Below, in pieces: positions 1 to 8,750 of a stretch of 64,000 nt of DNA. The position numbers and the translations under genes are program-made. The stretch is from positions 124,001 through 188,000 of the forward strand of contig NZ_BMGA01000003.1 of assembly GCF_014639535.1 (NCBI RefSeq). Direction: 5' to 3'. This DNA comes from Flavobacterium palustre (lineage in GTDB: Bacteria; Bacteroidota; Bacteroidia; Flavobacteriales; Flavobacteriaceae). Each line of letters starts with the position of its first letter. Positions within the stretch are counted from its first letter, which is position 1. Under the pieces are notes generated by a model that was given only the letters and a program-made list of their open reading frames with translations, was not told the origin of the DNA and ran no database searches.

Positions 1-1311
1 AGGATCATTTGGATAATCTACTTCATTACCAATACTCCATGCAAAAACAGAAAGGTGATTTCGATCACGACGTACAAAATCTTCTAAATCTTTTTCAGCC
101 CAATCAGCAAAAATATCAAACGAACCTTCAAATCCAGGTGTTCCCTGATTCCATCCTTCTAACCATTTGCGTTTTGGGAATTCCCATTCGTCATAAGCTT
201 CGTTTAAAACCAATAAACCTAACTCATCACAAAGTTCATAGAAATCAGGAGCTTGTGGATTATGACTCGTACGCACTGCATTTACACCAATTTCTTTTAA
301 AGTTTTCAATCTTGCTTCCCAAACTTCACGAGGAACAGCCGAACCTAATACTCCCGCATCATGATGTAAACAAACTCCTTTTATTTTCATCCATTTGCCA
401 TTTAAAGCAAATCCTTTATTAGCATCGAATGTAAAATTGCGAAAACCTGTTTGAGTTGTAGAATGATCGATAACTTTCCCGTCCTGCAATACAGTCGTTT
501 TCAAACTGTACAAATTAGGATTTTCCAAATCCCATATTTTAGGATTATTTACATTAATTTTTGTTGCAATTTTACCCGATTGATTAGCTGCAATCGCTAC
601 AGCATTAGTACTCTTAGCAACTGTTTTTCCATCATTTGCAATTAATTCGTTAACAACAGTCAAATTTGCTTTGGCAATAGAACCATTTTCAACAGCTACT
701 TCAACATTTAAAGTTCCTTTGTTTTTACTCACTTCCGGATATGCATAAACGCCCCATTGCTCAATATGAACCGGATTAGCATATACTACCCAAACATCTC
801 TGTAAATTCCTGAACCAGTGTACCAGCGAGAATCGGCACTTTTGCTGTGATCTACACGAACTGAAATCGTATTTTCAGCTCCGTATTTAACGTATGGAGT
901 AGCATCATAAGCAAAAGAGATATAACCATTTGGACGTTTTCCTAAAGAATGTCCGTTGATAAAAACTTCACTTCTATTATAAACTCCTTCAAAATACAAA
1001 TATACTTTTTGACCTTTTTTTGCCGAAGGTACATCCATCGTTTTTCTGTACCAGGCAATTCCTCCCGGTAAAAATCCTGTAGCACTGGCTAAAGTAGGAC
1101 TCAATTGTCCTTTAATACTCCAGTCATGAGGAAGCGAAACAGATTGCCATTTGCTATCATCATAATTTGCTTTTTGGAAATCCTGATTATCCTGTAGAAT
1201 AAACTTCCATTGATTGTTGATTTTTTGGGAATCTCCAAATGCAATCTGACTAAAAACAGATGCGTAAGAAAGCATAAGAAATGCCAGTGCGATTTTTTTT
1301 GTTGTTAACAT
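1..1311 (-). CDS. GH2 beta-galactosidase-like enzyme (N-terminal 437 residues, cut by window edge)
   Basis: This is the N-terminal part of an exported glycoside hydrolase family 2 enzyme; the gene runs off the left edge. Reading from the ATG at 1309-1311 gives a signal peptide (MLTTKKIALAFLMLSYASVFS), a jelly-roll sugar-binding domain (motifs LPHDWSIKGQLSP, GIYRDVWVVYANPVHI), an Ig-like domain and the start of the TIM barrel (GVNAVRTSHNPQAPDFYELCDE). The predicted acid/base glutamate in WSIGNEVDYPNDP is about residue 430, just before the edge; the nucleophile is outside the window. It is a close paralogue of the GH2 at 6214-8634, with long near-identical stretches at DNA level. It lies downstream of a GH30 gene, as its paralogue does, but has its own conserved promoter block at 1381-1443. 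Role inferred: periplasmic trimming of beta-linked galactose or a related sugar from imported oligosaccharides. Confidence 0.88.
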   Translation of the reverse strand, partial: MLTTKKIALAFLMLSYASVFSQIAFGDSQKINNQWKFILQDNQDFQKANYDDSKWQSVSLPHDWSIKGQLSPTLASATGFLPGGIAWYRKTMDVPSAKKGQKVYLYFEGVYNRSEVFINGHSLGKRPNGYISFAYDATPYVKYGAENTISVRVDHSKSADSRWYTGSGIYRDVWVVYANPVHIEQWGVYAYPEVSKNKGTLNVEVAVENGSIAKANLTVVNELIANDGKTVAKSTNAVAIAANQSGKIATKINVNNPKIWDLENPNLYSLKTTVLQDGKVIDHSTTQTGFRNFTFDANKGFALNGKWMKIKGVCLHHDAGVLGSAVPREVWEARLKTLKEIGVNAVRTSHNPQAPDFYELCDELGLLVLNEAYDEWEFPKRKWLEGWNQGTPGFEGSFDIFADWAEKDLEDFVRRDRNHLSVFAWSIGNEVDYPNDP

Positions 1312-1380
1312 AATTCTATTTTTTTTATAAATAAGCAGCTACTCTACCATTGAAAAGTTCTATATGGACAAGTCGAAAAA

Positions 1381-1443
1381 GCAAAGAAATGATTAAATAA
1401 CTATAAGTAAGAGGGGTAAATTCGCAAATAATGAGGATATATT
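1381..1443 (-). promoter_or_regulatory. Conserved PUL promoter/operator block, copy 2
   Basis: This block matches 16698-16761 without gaps over its first 54 bases; I count 40 identities. Islands at identical offsets are GCAAAGAAATG, AAATA, TAAG, GGGG, TTCG and AATGA (plus-strand reading), with TATATT beyond them shifted by one. On the transcribed strand it ends in CATTTCTTTGC, whose TTTCTTTG is one mismatch from the TAnnTTTG -7 element. It lies about 70 bp before the GH2 start at 1311. The likely role is binding of the HTCS at 16976-21037, which is inference. Confidence 0.6.
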
Positions 1444-1484
1444 CGTCAAAAGTTCTTTTTTTTATCCATCATTCAATAAAAAAC

Positions 1485-3113
1485 TTATTTATAACTACCT
1501 ACATAAGTAACTACAGCTTTTGAAGGAATTTCAAAACTACTTGCTTTTACATTAGTTCCTTTTTTTAAACTCATTGTTTCAGAAGTAGTGTAAGGAGTCA
1601 ATGTTTTTTTCACCAATGTGTTTCCGGAAAGATTTAAATTACACGTTTTTATTGAATTGCTATTATTAATTGCCACAATGACTAATTTTTTATTAGCGAC
1701 ATCTTTATAGGCAGTCAACATTATGTCTTCTTCCTTTTTTTGATTTTCAATTTGCAAACGAATCATTCCGGGACGTACAAAGCGAGAATAATTACCAAAC
1801 GCCCATAATAATTTTGATTCACGGTAAAAGCCATCATTTTTACAATAGCCGTCAGTCATACTTCCGTTGTTAGTGCCATCGTCCAAATAAATCAAGCCAT
1901 CTTTAAAATTAGCTCTGCTCAGAGCCGTCCACCATTGCCATGAAGAAGCATTGGCCACAGCAATATCATTATGAATAATAGTTGCTGCAAAAAGTGCTGT
2001 TTTCATTCCAAGATCCCTTTGATGACCGGAACTACCTGGAATTACTTCTTTATCTAATTGTTCCAGAATACTATATTCTGTTTGCCAATATTTTAAATTT
2101 TCAGTTTGTTTTAAACGTGAACTTAACTTTTCACGATAACTAATTTGATCCTTTAGAGGCCAAACCGAGAAATAACTGTGGCCTGTAATTACCTTTTTCA
2201 CATTAGGCAATTGTGAAATATTGGTTGAAGAAGGACCAAAAAAAGCATTTATTTGATCGTCTCTATTTTCATCATTTACATTTTCATACAAATAATTAAT
2301 TATAGCTGCTTCACCCATTACAATCTCGGTTTTTAGCGATTTTGATTGTATTCGTTCTGATAAAAGCTTCGTAAAATCAAACATTTCCTGATTTGTTGCC
2401 GGTGTTCCTTCCTGACTGGCCTGCCCGTTTTTTCCCGCCATCCAATCCCATTGTGGCTCGTTTATTGGACTTAAATAATCAAAAGTAATTCCTTCCCTGC
2501 GCTGTAAATTATCGATAGTTTCTACCAAAAAGTCTGCATACTCAGGAAGCTTTCCTTTTTTGATGTTCATATTTAATTTCTGTGGAGAAAAAGCTTTTCC
2601 GTTTAAGGTCATTTGTACGGGCGGACTAATGGTGAAAGCCAGAAATTTTTCTACACCACGACTTTTAGCTGCCTGTAAAAACCATCTTTGACCCGCTTGC
2701 TTTGTCCAATCATAAGTTCCGTCAGGATTTTGAAAACATTCGCTTCGACGCCACTCATCAGAAATTTCACTTTCCAATCCTTGTTCGGCACTTCCTGCAC
2801 CTAAGTAAAACCTCCAGACAGACAAGCCTATTCCTTTTGGATTTCCATCTTTATCCACTTCTTTAGTAAAAAGTAAATCGGCAATTGCATTTCTTTTTTC
2901 TAATGGCCAATTTTTACCAACCATCTGACATCGCCAGGCATCTGATGCTCCAAAACCATCCATAGTTTGTAACTCCTTACTTAAATCAATTTTAATTTCA
3001 CTACTATTCGAAGATATTAGTGCTGATTTCACATTCATTTTTGATGAACAGGATACCATTAATAACAAAACTGGAAAAAAATATTTTATTGGAATTGCTT
3101 TTAATATTCTCAT
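1485..3113 (-). CDS. GH30 family glycosidase lipoprotein (copy 2)
   Basis: This is a 542-residue glycoside hydrolase of the GH30 clan-A fold. The signal peptide ends in a lipobox (LLMVSC, lipid Cys22), so it is anchored in a membrane, probably the outer one. The barrel begins at QTMDGFGASDAW (about residue 49). The predicted acid/base is Glu219 in SPINEPQWDW and the nucleophile Glu346 in WQTEYSIL. A C-terminal beta-sandwich ends in SKAVVTYVGSYK. It is a paralogue of the GH30 at 8751-10391; both keep the catalytic pair and motifs GNPKGIGLS.WRF and AGSAEQG. The family contains endo-beta-1,6-galactanases, beta-1,6-glucanases, xylanases and glucosylceramidases. With GH2 neighbours, beta-1,6-galactan is my best guess, but the subfamily cannot be settled by eye. 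Confidence 0.87.
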   Translation of the reverse strand: MRILKAIPIKYFFPVLLLMVSCSSKMNVKSALISSNSSEIKIDLSKELQTMDGFGASDAWRCQMVGKNWPLEKRNAIADLLFTKEVDKDGNPKGIGLSVWRFYLGAGSAEQGLESEISDEWRRSECFQNPDGTYDWTKQAGQRWFLQAAKSRGVEKFLAFTISPPVQMTLNGKAFSPQKLNMNIKKGKLPEYADFLVETIDNLQRREGITFDYLSPINEPQWDWMAGKNGQASQEGTPATNQEMFDFTKLLSERIQSKSLKTEIVMGEAAIINYLYENVNDENRDDQINAFFGPSSTNISQLPNVKKVITGHSYFSVWPLKDQISYREKLSSRLKQTENLKYWQTEYSILEQLDKEVIPGSSGHQRDLGMKTALFAATIIHNDIAVANASSWQWWTALSRANFKDGLIYLDDGTNNGSMTDGYCKNDGFYRESKLLWAFGNYSRFVRPGMIRLQIENQKKEEDIMLTAYKDVANKKLVIVAINNSNSIKTCNLNLSGNTLVKKTLTPYTTSETMSLKKGTNVKASSFEIPSKAVVTYVGSYK

Positions 3114-3156
3114 AATTAATACTTGTTCTTTTTTTCAAAATCATCAATAGTAATTG

Positions 3157-3200
3157 TAAAAAAACCTATTCACACAATCAAATTACAGTGAATAGGTTTT
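3157..3200 (-). terminator. Hairpin terminator after the 939-residue GH2 gene
   Basis: A perfect 13-bp stem (AAAACCTATTCAC at 3161-3173 with GTGAATAGGTTTT at 3188-3200) is followed on the minus strand by a run of T. It sits between the GH2 stop (3223) and the next GH30 start (3113). It may end transcription or act as an intercistronic stabiliser. Confidence 0.75.
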
Positions 3201-3222
3201 CTCAATAAGTTTAGCATTTAAT

Positions 3223-6042
3223 TTAATAAATACTTGTAGCTCCCTCCTTGCCTTTTTCTTCCTGCTCTTTCAAAATGGATTTTAAGATTTCAGGATTCTT
3301 AATCTCTTCCGGATTAAATGATGGACTATTCATATAATTTAATACCGAAATCAACATTTGTTTCGCAACGGGACGTTTATCTAAATCCGTGCTTAAATCA
3401 AAAGAAGCAATTACTAGTTTTCCAGATCCTACACTTCCTTCGAAAAGCGAAGCCAGTTTGCGGTTATTAGCAAAATTATCTACCATTTCTACAATAGGAT
3501 TTCCTCCCACAACACTATCCATAATAAGCGTTGTTGAGTTTACGTTCAAATCCCACCATTGCCAGTCGGTATTCATATCTGTCGGGAAATTAGCCAAAGC
3601 CTTATGCGAGGGATTGCACAGTACTCCCATAGTTCCTGCCTGTTTAGGAAAATGAACCGGACTCCAAAATACAGGAACAAATTTTCCTTCGATTCCTTTT
3701 ATCTTTTTCCAATCCGGATTTAATAATACTTTTTTACCGGCGTTTAGCAATTTGTATGCTTCTTCCAGGTTTCTGGTATAGACTACTTTTCCGTAATCAA
3801 TAGTTTGTTTTTGAGGATAAACCCAAATATTCCATTGGTTTTTATAATTTGTTCCTTTGAGATTTACTTTGATTGTTAATTGGGATGCCTTTGTAATTTT
3901 CTGAAGACTTTCGTTTACGTCCAGAATTTTATGATTGTATCCTACTCCAATTGTTGCTTTAGTACTTCCTGAAGCTATTACAACATCAGCATCGCTGATA
4001 CTCCATTCAATTTCCTGATTTTTTAAATCGCTTTCAGCATAATTACTCACATCTAAAGAAGCGGTAAAAGATTCATCATTAGTATAAGTTGCTTTAGCAA
4101 AACGCATAAGCGGTACAACCGGAGCTGAAAATTCTCTAAACTCTTCTGTCGAAATCAATCCTTTACTATCCCAAAAAGCATCTAGTAAGCCCACTAAAGC
4201 CGTTCCCTGTCCCGGAAAATCATGCAGATCAAGTAATTGAAAACCACTGATTCCTGCTGTTTTTAACGCTCTTTCTATTTCTTCTTTATAAAGTATGACA
4301 GCTAATTTCCCTGAAGCTTTAGTATAATCAGCAGCTTTATTAATTAGGCCTTTTCGCTCTAAATCTTCTTTAACCGATTTAAAATTAATAGGATCTAAAA
4401 CCCCTGTATATTTAGAAATTTCATCAATTTTAGGATAAACAGCATACTGTCCTATTTCATGTGTAACTAATGGAACCGTCATTCCTTCAACAGAAGCTAC
4501 ATAATCTTTGTTGAATGTTGGAGATTCACTGTTAAAAACACCTTGTCCTCTAACCCATCCTTGCTTAGTCCATTGTGTAATAAAGAAATCATCATCAGAT
4601 TCAGGCCATTTTCCATGTCCATTTTCGAAAGTAAAAGAAGTTGTAGTATATAAATGTCGGTCATCTTTTGCTTTCAGACTGTTCATCAATTTGGTCAAAA
4701 TAGTCATATCACCTTGCAATTCATTCCCCATCGACCACATACAAAAAGAAGGATGATTTCCGTATTCATTAATCATTCGTTGTGCTTCGGCATATAAAAA
4801 ATCTGTTGTTTTTGGATCTTCTCCTATTTTTAGCGTCCAAACCGGTAATTCAACCTGAAGGTAAAAACCCATTTCGTCTGCCACTTCAAAGGCCGCTTTA
4901 GGCGGACACCAAGAGTGAAAACGTAAATGATTTAATCCCCAGTTTTTAGCTGTACCAAATACTTTTTTCCAACCTTCTTTGTCCATTGGCGCATGCCCGG
5001 TAAGTGGAAAAATATCACATTCTAATGTTCCTCTTAAAAATACAGGCTGACCGTTAATAGTTAGAACCGATCCTTTTTTAGAAAAACTGCGCATTCCAAA
5101 ATCTACAGCAACTTGCGATTGACTCTTTCCGGCTTTTAATTCGGCTTTTAATTCGTATAACTCCGGCGAAAATTCATTCCACAGTTTTACGTCTTTCCCC
5201 ATATCATAATCAATGGCAACAACAGTTTGTCCTGTATTAATTTGGATATCTTTTTGAAGTGCCTCAACAGCAATTTTACTTTTTTTATTTACGGCAGTAA
5301 TAGTTACAACTCCTTTTACTGTTTTTTTAGTATTGCTGTTAAAAGTGAATTCTAACTTGGCTTTTCTTGTATTGATGTCTGGTTTCACTTGTAAATTAGC
5401 AATTCGAACAGCATCAAAAGCTTCGATTTCCATTTTTCCAATAACACCATTCCAAATAATTTGCGTATGATTAGTATAAGCATGCGCCATATTATCTACA
5501 CTAATATCAAATAATTTACGGTTATCAACACGAATGGTTATCCGATGTGTTTTTCCAGCTGTAAGGTATTTGGTAAGATCATAATAATGCGGTGCAATCA
5601 GGCTGTTTTGTTCTGTTCCCAATTCTTTACCATCAATCCAAACATTTGTTTTCCAAATGACACGTTCTAATTTTAAAATCAGTTCTTTTGCTTTCCAATT
5701 TTTCGGAACTGTAATTTCACGTGTGTACCAAGCAGCACCCAAATAACTGTTTTTTCGGGTTAAATGGGTCATTTGTAGTTTTTCTAAACTTGGTTTTAAT
5801 TTGTTAGGCACTCCAAGACCAGCATCATCCGTAGTTCCCGGCAATTTGATTAACTGCTTAAAACTCATATTCTGCCAGCCGTTTTTCAGTCCAATATCAG
5901 TACTGTCCAGCGCAACAGTCCAATCGCCGGCAATATTGATTATACTCTTTTCTCCGGAACTCCATGAAGTGAGAAAGAACAACAGAAAAACTGATGTAAT
6001 TATAGATCTGATTTGTATTCTTCTATTTTTCATTATTAACAT
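3223..6042 (-). CDS. Large GH2 family glycoside hydrolase (939 aa)
   Basis: This is an exported GH2-type enzyme that is distant from the two close GH2 paralogues of the locus. After an N-terminal signal segment (hydrophobic core about 13-26) come a sugar-binding jelly roll (WYTREITVPKNW, about 105-116), Ig-like strands and a TIM barrel (GLNHLRFHSWCPP, about 369-381). The predicted acid/base is Glu441 in WSMGNELQGD and a likely nucleophile is Glu529 in VTHEIGQY. About 350 further residues form C-terminal domains without recognisable motifs. A second in-frame ATG at 6031-6033 (MKNRRIQIRS) gives a more usual signal peptide and may be the true start. Specificity could be beta-galactosidase, beta-glucuronidase or another GH2 activity; the sequence does not decide it. 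Confidence 0.8.
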   Translation of the reverse strand: MLIMKNRRIQIRSIITSVFLLFFLTSWSSGEKSIINIAGDWTVALDSTDIGLKNGWQNMSFKQLIKLPGTTDDAGLGVPNKLKPSLEKLQMTHLTRKNSYLGAAWYTREITVPKNWKAKELILKLERVIWKTNVWIDGKELGTEQNSLIAPHYYDLTKYLTAGKTHRITIRVDNRKLFDISVDNMAHAYTNHTQIIWNGVIGKMEIEAFDAVRIANLQVKPDINTRKAKLEFTFNSNTKKTVKGVVTITAVNKKSKIAVEALQKDIQINTGQTVVAIDYDMGKDVKLWNEFSPELYELKAELKAGKSQSQVAVDFGMRSFSKKGSVLTINGQPVFLRGTLECDIFPLTGHAPMDKEGWKKVFGTAKNWGLNHLRFHSWCPPKAAFEVADEMGFYLQVELPVWTLKIGEDPKTTDFLYAEAQRMINEYGNHPSFCMWSMGNELQGDMTILTKLMNSLKAKDDRHLYTTTSFTFENGHGKWPESDDDFFITQWTKQGWVRGQGVFNSESPTFNKDYVASVEGMTVPLVTHEIGQYAVYPKIDEISKYTGVLDPINFKSVKEDLERKGLINKAADYTKASGKLAVILYKEEIERALKTAGISGFQLLDLHDFPGQGTALVGLLDAFWDSKGLISTEEFREFSAPVVPLMRFAKATYTNDESFTASLDVSNYAESDLKNQEIEWSISDADVVIASGSTKATIGVGYNHKILDVNESLQKITKASQLTIKVNLKGTNYKNQWNIWVYPQKQTIDYGKVVYTRNLEEAYKLLNAGKKVLLNPDWKKIKGIEGKFVPVFWSPVHFPKQAGTMGVLCNPSHKALANFPTDMNTDWQWWDLNVNSTTLIMDSVVGGNPIVEMVDNFANNRKLASLFEGSVGSGKLVIASFDLSTDLDKRPVAKQMLISVLNYMNSPSFNPEEIKNPEILKSILKEQEEKGKEGATSIY

Positions 6043-6148
6043 TCTTTTTGAGTATTAGATAATTTTGAAATAAACGAACTTTTTTAAAAAAGCATTGCTT
6101 ATTATTGGTATTTATTCCTTTAGTTATTTAGCACGCATCTCACTATAT

Positions 6149-6190
6149 AAAAAATCTACCTGTCTGTAAACCACAAACAGACAGGTAGAT
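6149..6190 (-). terminator. Hairpin terminator after the 806-residue GH2 gene
   Basis: A perfect 14-bp stem (ATCTACCTGTCTGT at 6154-6167 with its complement at 6177-6190) is followed by six T on the minus strand. It lies just past the stop of the GH2 gene at 6214 and is the strongest hairpin inside the PUL. Confidence 0.8.
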
Positions 6191-6213
6191 TGAGAAACTA
6201 ACCTAACTAACAC

Positions 6214-8634
6214 TTATTTTACATTGATAGTAACTTCAACCGGTTTCAACCATTGGCTTGTAAAAGTCACTTTTATAGGTTGTGCCTCTCCGGTAGTCTG
6301 AATATAGGCAGCAATCTGACCATGAAATGCTCTGTGTACATTATCAGTATAATCAGTCATATCACTGTTATTTCCAGCTTCAAGTCCTAATAAAACTCCA
6401 GGTCCGCTAATAGTACATGTAACTTCATTATCTGAAAGCATTACCGGTAATCCGTTTTGATCTTTTAACTGAACCATAATTTTAGCCACTCCTTTATCTT
6501 TAGCAATCGTAATGTTTTTATCAGCAATTGTTAATTCAACGGGTTGTTCAGTAGATTTAATCGCATATCGGCTTACTTCTTTGTTGTCATTACTTAAACC
6601 AATTGCTTCTAATTTCCCGGAAGCAAATGGAATATCCCAGTAAATAATTCCCGTTTTTTCATCGTAAGCTTTAGTATCACCTACAACTTTTCCGTTTAAT
6701 TCTAATCGTGCTTTAGCAGCATTGGTATAACAAACCACACGAATCTTTTCACCAGAAGTGTAATTCCAAATTGCCCAGGCATCTTTAGAAACTTCTTTTT
6801 GGTCTTTTAATGGATAAGTTCCAATGTAAGTCATTGGTTTATCAGACCACAATGACTGACGGAAATAACCTCTTGGCTTAATAACTCCTGCAAAATCAAC
6901 TAATCCTGAATAAAATCCTCTTGAAGGCCAACTTCCAGATTCTCCTAAATAATCAATTCCAGTCCATAAAAACTGTCCAAAAATATGTTTGTTGTTCTTA
7001 ACAGCTAACCAAGGATCCATATCGTGCACATTTTCGCTACCAAAAATGACTCTTTTTGGATATTTTTGATGATCCGAAAGGTATTTACTTTCGGTATAAT
7101 TATACCCTGTAATATCTAAAGCTCCCGGATATTCGGTTTCGTTAGACATGGCAACTCCAGCTAATCCAGCTGTTGTTGGGCGAGATTTATCGTATTTCTT
7201 AACCACTGCCACCAAACGTTTTGCAATTGCGCCTAAACGCATCGCATCTGGTGCGTCTTTTTTGTAACCACCGTAAGCTGCCTGTCCAAATCCGTCTTTT
7301 CCTTTATCCAAAACGGGATGAGAATACGGATCATTAGGATAATCTACTTCGTTACCAATACTCCATCCAAAAACGGATAAATGATTTCTGTCACGACGAA
7401 CAAAATCTTCTAAATCTTTCTCTGCCCAGTCTGCAAAAATGTCAAAACTTCCCTGAAATTCCGGAGTACCTACATTCCATCCTGTCATCCACTTACGTTT
7501 TGGGAATTCCCATTCATCATAAGCTTCGTTTAAAACTAATAATCCTAATTCATCACACAATTCATAAAAATCAGGTGCCTGTGGATTATGACTGGTACGT
7601 ATTGCATTTACACCTATTTCTTTCAATGTTTTTAATCTGGATTCCCAAACTTCACGAGGAACTGCTGAACCTAAAACACCGGCATCATGATGCAAACAAA
7701 CGCCTTTCATTTTCATCCATTTATCATTTAATGCAAAACCATTATTAGCATCGAATGTAAATTTTCTAAAACCTGTTTTTGTAACTGTCTGGTCTATTTC
7801 CTTACCATCTTGAAAAACAGTTGTTTTCAATTGGTATAAATTTGGATTTTCTAAATCCCATAATTTTGGATTTTTAACTTGTAATTTGGTTGTGATTTTA
7901 CCGTTTGCATTGGCTACAACCTCAACCTTATTGGAAGTTTTTGCAACAGATTTTCCCTCTTTCGAAATCAATTCATTAACTACTGTAAGAGTAGATTTTG
8001 ATGCAGCAGCATTTTCAACCTCAACTTCAACATTTAAAGTTCCTGTTCCTTTTTTCACTTCCGGATACGCATAAACGCCCCATTGTGCAATATGCACCGG
8101 ATTAGCATACACTACCCAAACATCTCTGTAAATCCCAGAACCCGAATACCATCTTGAATCGGCACTTTGACTGTGATCCACACGAACAGCAATTGTATTT
8201 TCTGCTCCAAATTTCACAAACGCAGTAGCATCATAAGCAAAAGAGATATAACCATTTGGTCGTTTTCCTAAAGAATGTCCGTTAATAAAAACTTCACTTC
8301 TGTTGTAAACACCTTCAAAATACAAATACACTTTTTCGCTGCTTTTACTTTTCGGAATAGTGATTGATTTTCTATACCAGGCAATTCCGCCGGGAAGATA
8401 ACCTGTACAACTAGCCAATGTAGGGCTTAATTGCCCTTTAACACTCCAGTCATGCGGCACATTTACAGTTTGCCATTTACTATCGTCAAATGCTGCGTTT
8501 TTAGCATCTGATACATCCTGAAGATTGAATTTCCAGTTATCATTAATTTTTTTCGAATCCCCAAATGACAGCTGACTGAAAGCAGAACAACACGAGAAGA
8601 AAAAAACAGCTGCTAAGATTTTTTTTGTAAACAC
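6214..8634 (-). CDS. GH2 beta-galactosidase-like enzyme (806 aa, GTG start)
   Basis: This is a complete exported GH2 glycosidase. The start codon is GTG (8632-8634), placed by alignment with the ATG of its paralogue at 1311. Order: signal peptide (1-20), jelly-roll sugar-binding domain (about 28-180), Ig-like domain (about 190-290), TIM barrel (about 295-600), then a DUF4982-like segment and a C-terminal Ig-like domain (about 700-806). The acid/base is Glu429 in GWSIGNEVDYPNDP and the nucleophile Glu534 in IFGSENVHDMD. It follows the GH30 gene at 8751-10391. Expected action is removal of terminal beta-galactosyl (or similar) residues in the periplasm from oligosaccharides imported by SusCD. 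The family call is firm; the exact sugar is not. Confidence 0.9.
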   Translation of the reverse strand: MFTKKILAAVFFFSCCSAFSQLSFGDSKKINDNWKFNLQDVSDAKNAAFDDSKWQTVNVPHDWSVKGQLSPTLASCTGYLPGGIAWYRKSITIPKSKSSEKVYLYFEGVYNRSEVFINGHSLGKRPNGYISFAYDATAFVKFGAENTIAVRVDHSQSADSRWYSGSGIYRDVWVVYANPVHIAQWGVYAYPEVKKGTGTLNVEVEVENAAASKSTLTVVNELISKEGKSVAKTSNKVEVVANANGKITTKLQVKNPKLWDLENPNLYQLKTTVFQDGKEIDQTVTKTGFRKFTFDANNGFALNDKWMKMKGVCLHHDAGVLGSAVPREVWESRLKTLKEIGVNAIRTSHNPQAPDFYELCDELGLLVLNEAYDEWEFPKRKWMTGWNVGTPEFQGSFDIFADWAEKDLEDFVRRDRNHLSVFGWSIGNEVDYPNDPYSHPVLDKGKDGFGQAAYGGYKKDAPDAMRLGAIAKRLVAVVKKYDKSRPTTAGLAGVAMSNETEYPGALDITGYNYTESKYLSDHQKYPKRVIFGSENVHDMDPWLAVKNNKHIFGQFLWTGIDYLGESGSWPSRGFYSGLVDFAGVIKPRGYFRQSLWSDKPMTYIGTYPLKDQKEVSKDAWAIWNYTSGEKIRVVCYTNAAKARLELNGKVVGDTKAYDEKTGIIYWDIPFASGKLEAIGLSNDNKEVSRYAIKSTEQPVELTIADKNITIAKDKGVAKIMVQLKDQNGLPVMLSDNEVTCTISGPGVLLGLEAGNNSDMTDYTDNVHRAFHGQIAAYIQTTGEAQPIKVTFTSQWLKPVEVTINVK

Positions 8635-8669
8635 TATTTCTATTTTTTATTTATTATCAATGAAAATAA

Positions 8670-8697
8670 GAGTTCGCTGTTTTTACACAGCGAACTC
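8670..8697 (-). terminator. Hairpin between GH30 and GH2 genes
   Basis: A 10-bp perfect stem GAGTTCGCTG/CAGCGAACTC is followed on the minus strand by TTATTTTC, a poor T-run. It lies 36 bp before the GH2 GTG start, so it may modulate rather than end transcription. Confidence 0.5.
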
Positions 8698-8707
8698 CTA
8701 TTACTAA

Positions 8708-8730
8708 AATGAGAAATATTCATTCTCATT
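8708..8730 (-). terminator. Second short hairpin after the GH30 stop
   Basis: An 8-bp stem AATGAGAA/TTCTCATT lies 21 bp after the GH30 stop codon. It is followed by TTTAG only, so a stabilising or attenuating role is as likely as termination. Confidence 0.4.
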
Positions 8731-8750
8731 TTTAAATTTTATTAAATTCT

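Noticed and set aside
9-422. 137-codon plus-strand ORF
   Set aside because: It is antisense to the GH2 gene that runs off the left edge; a matching ORF appears antisense to the paralogue at 7500-7748, as expected from shared DNA.
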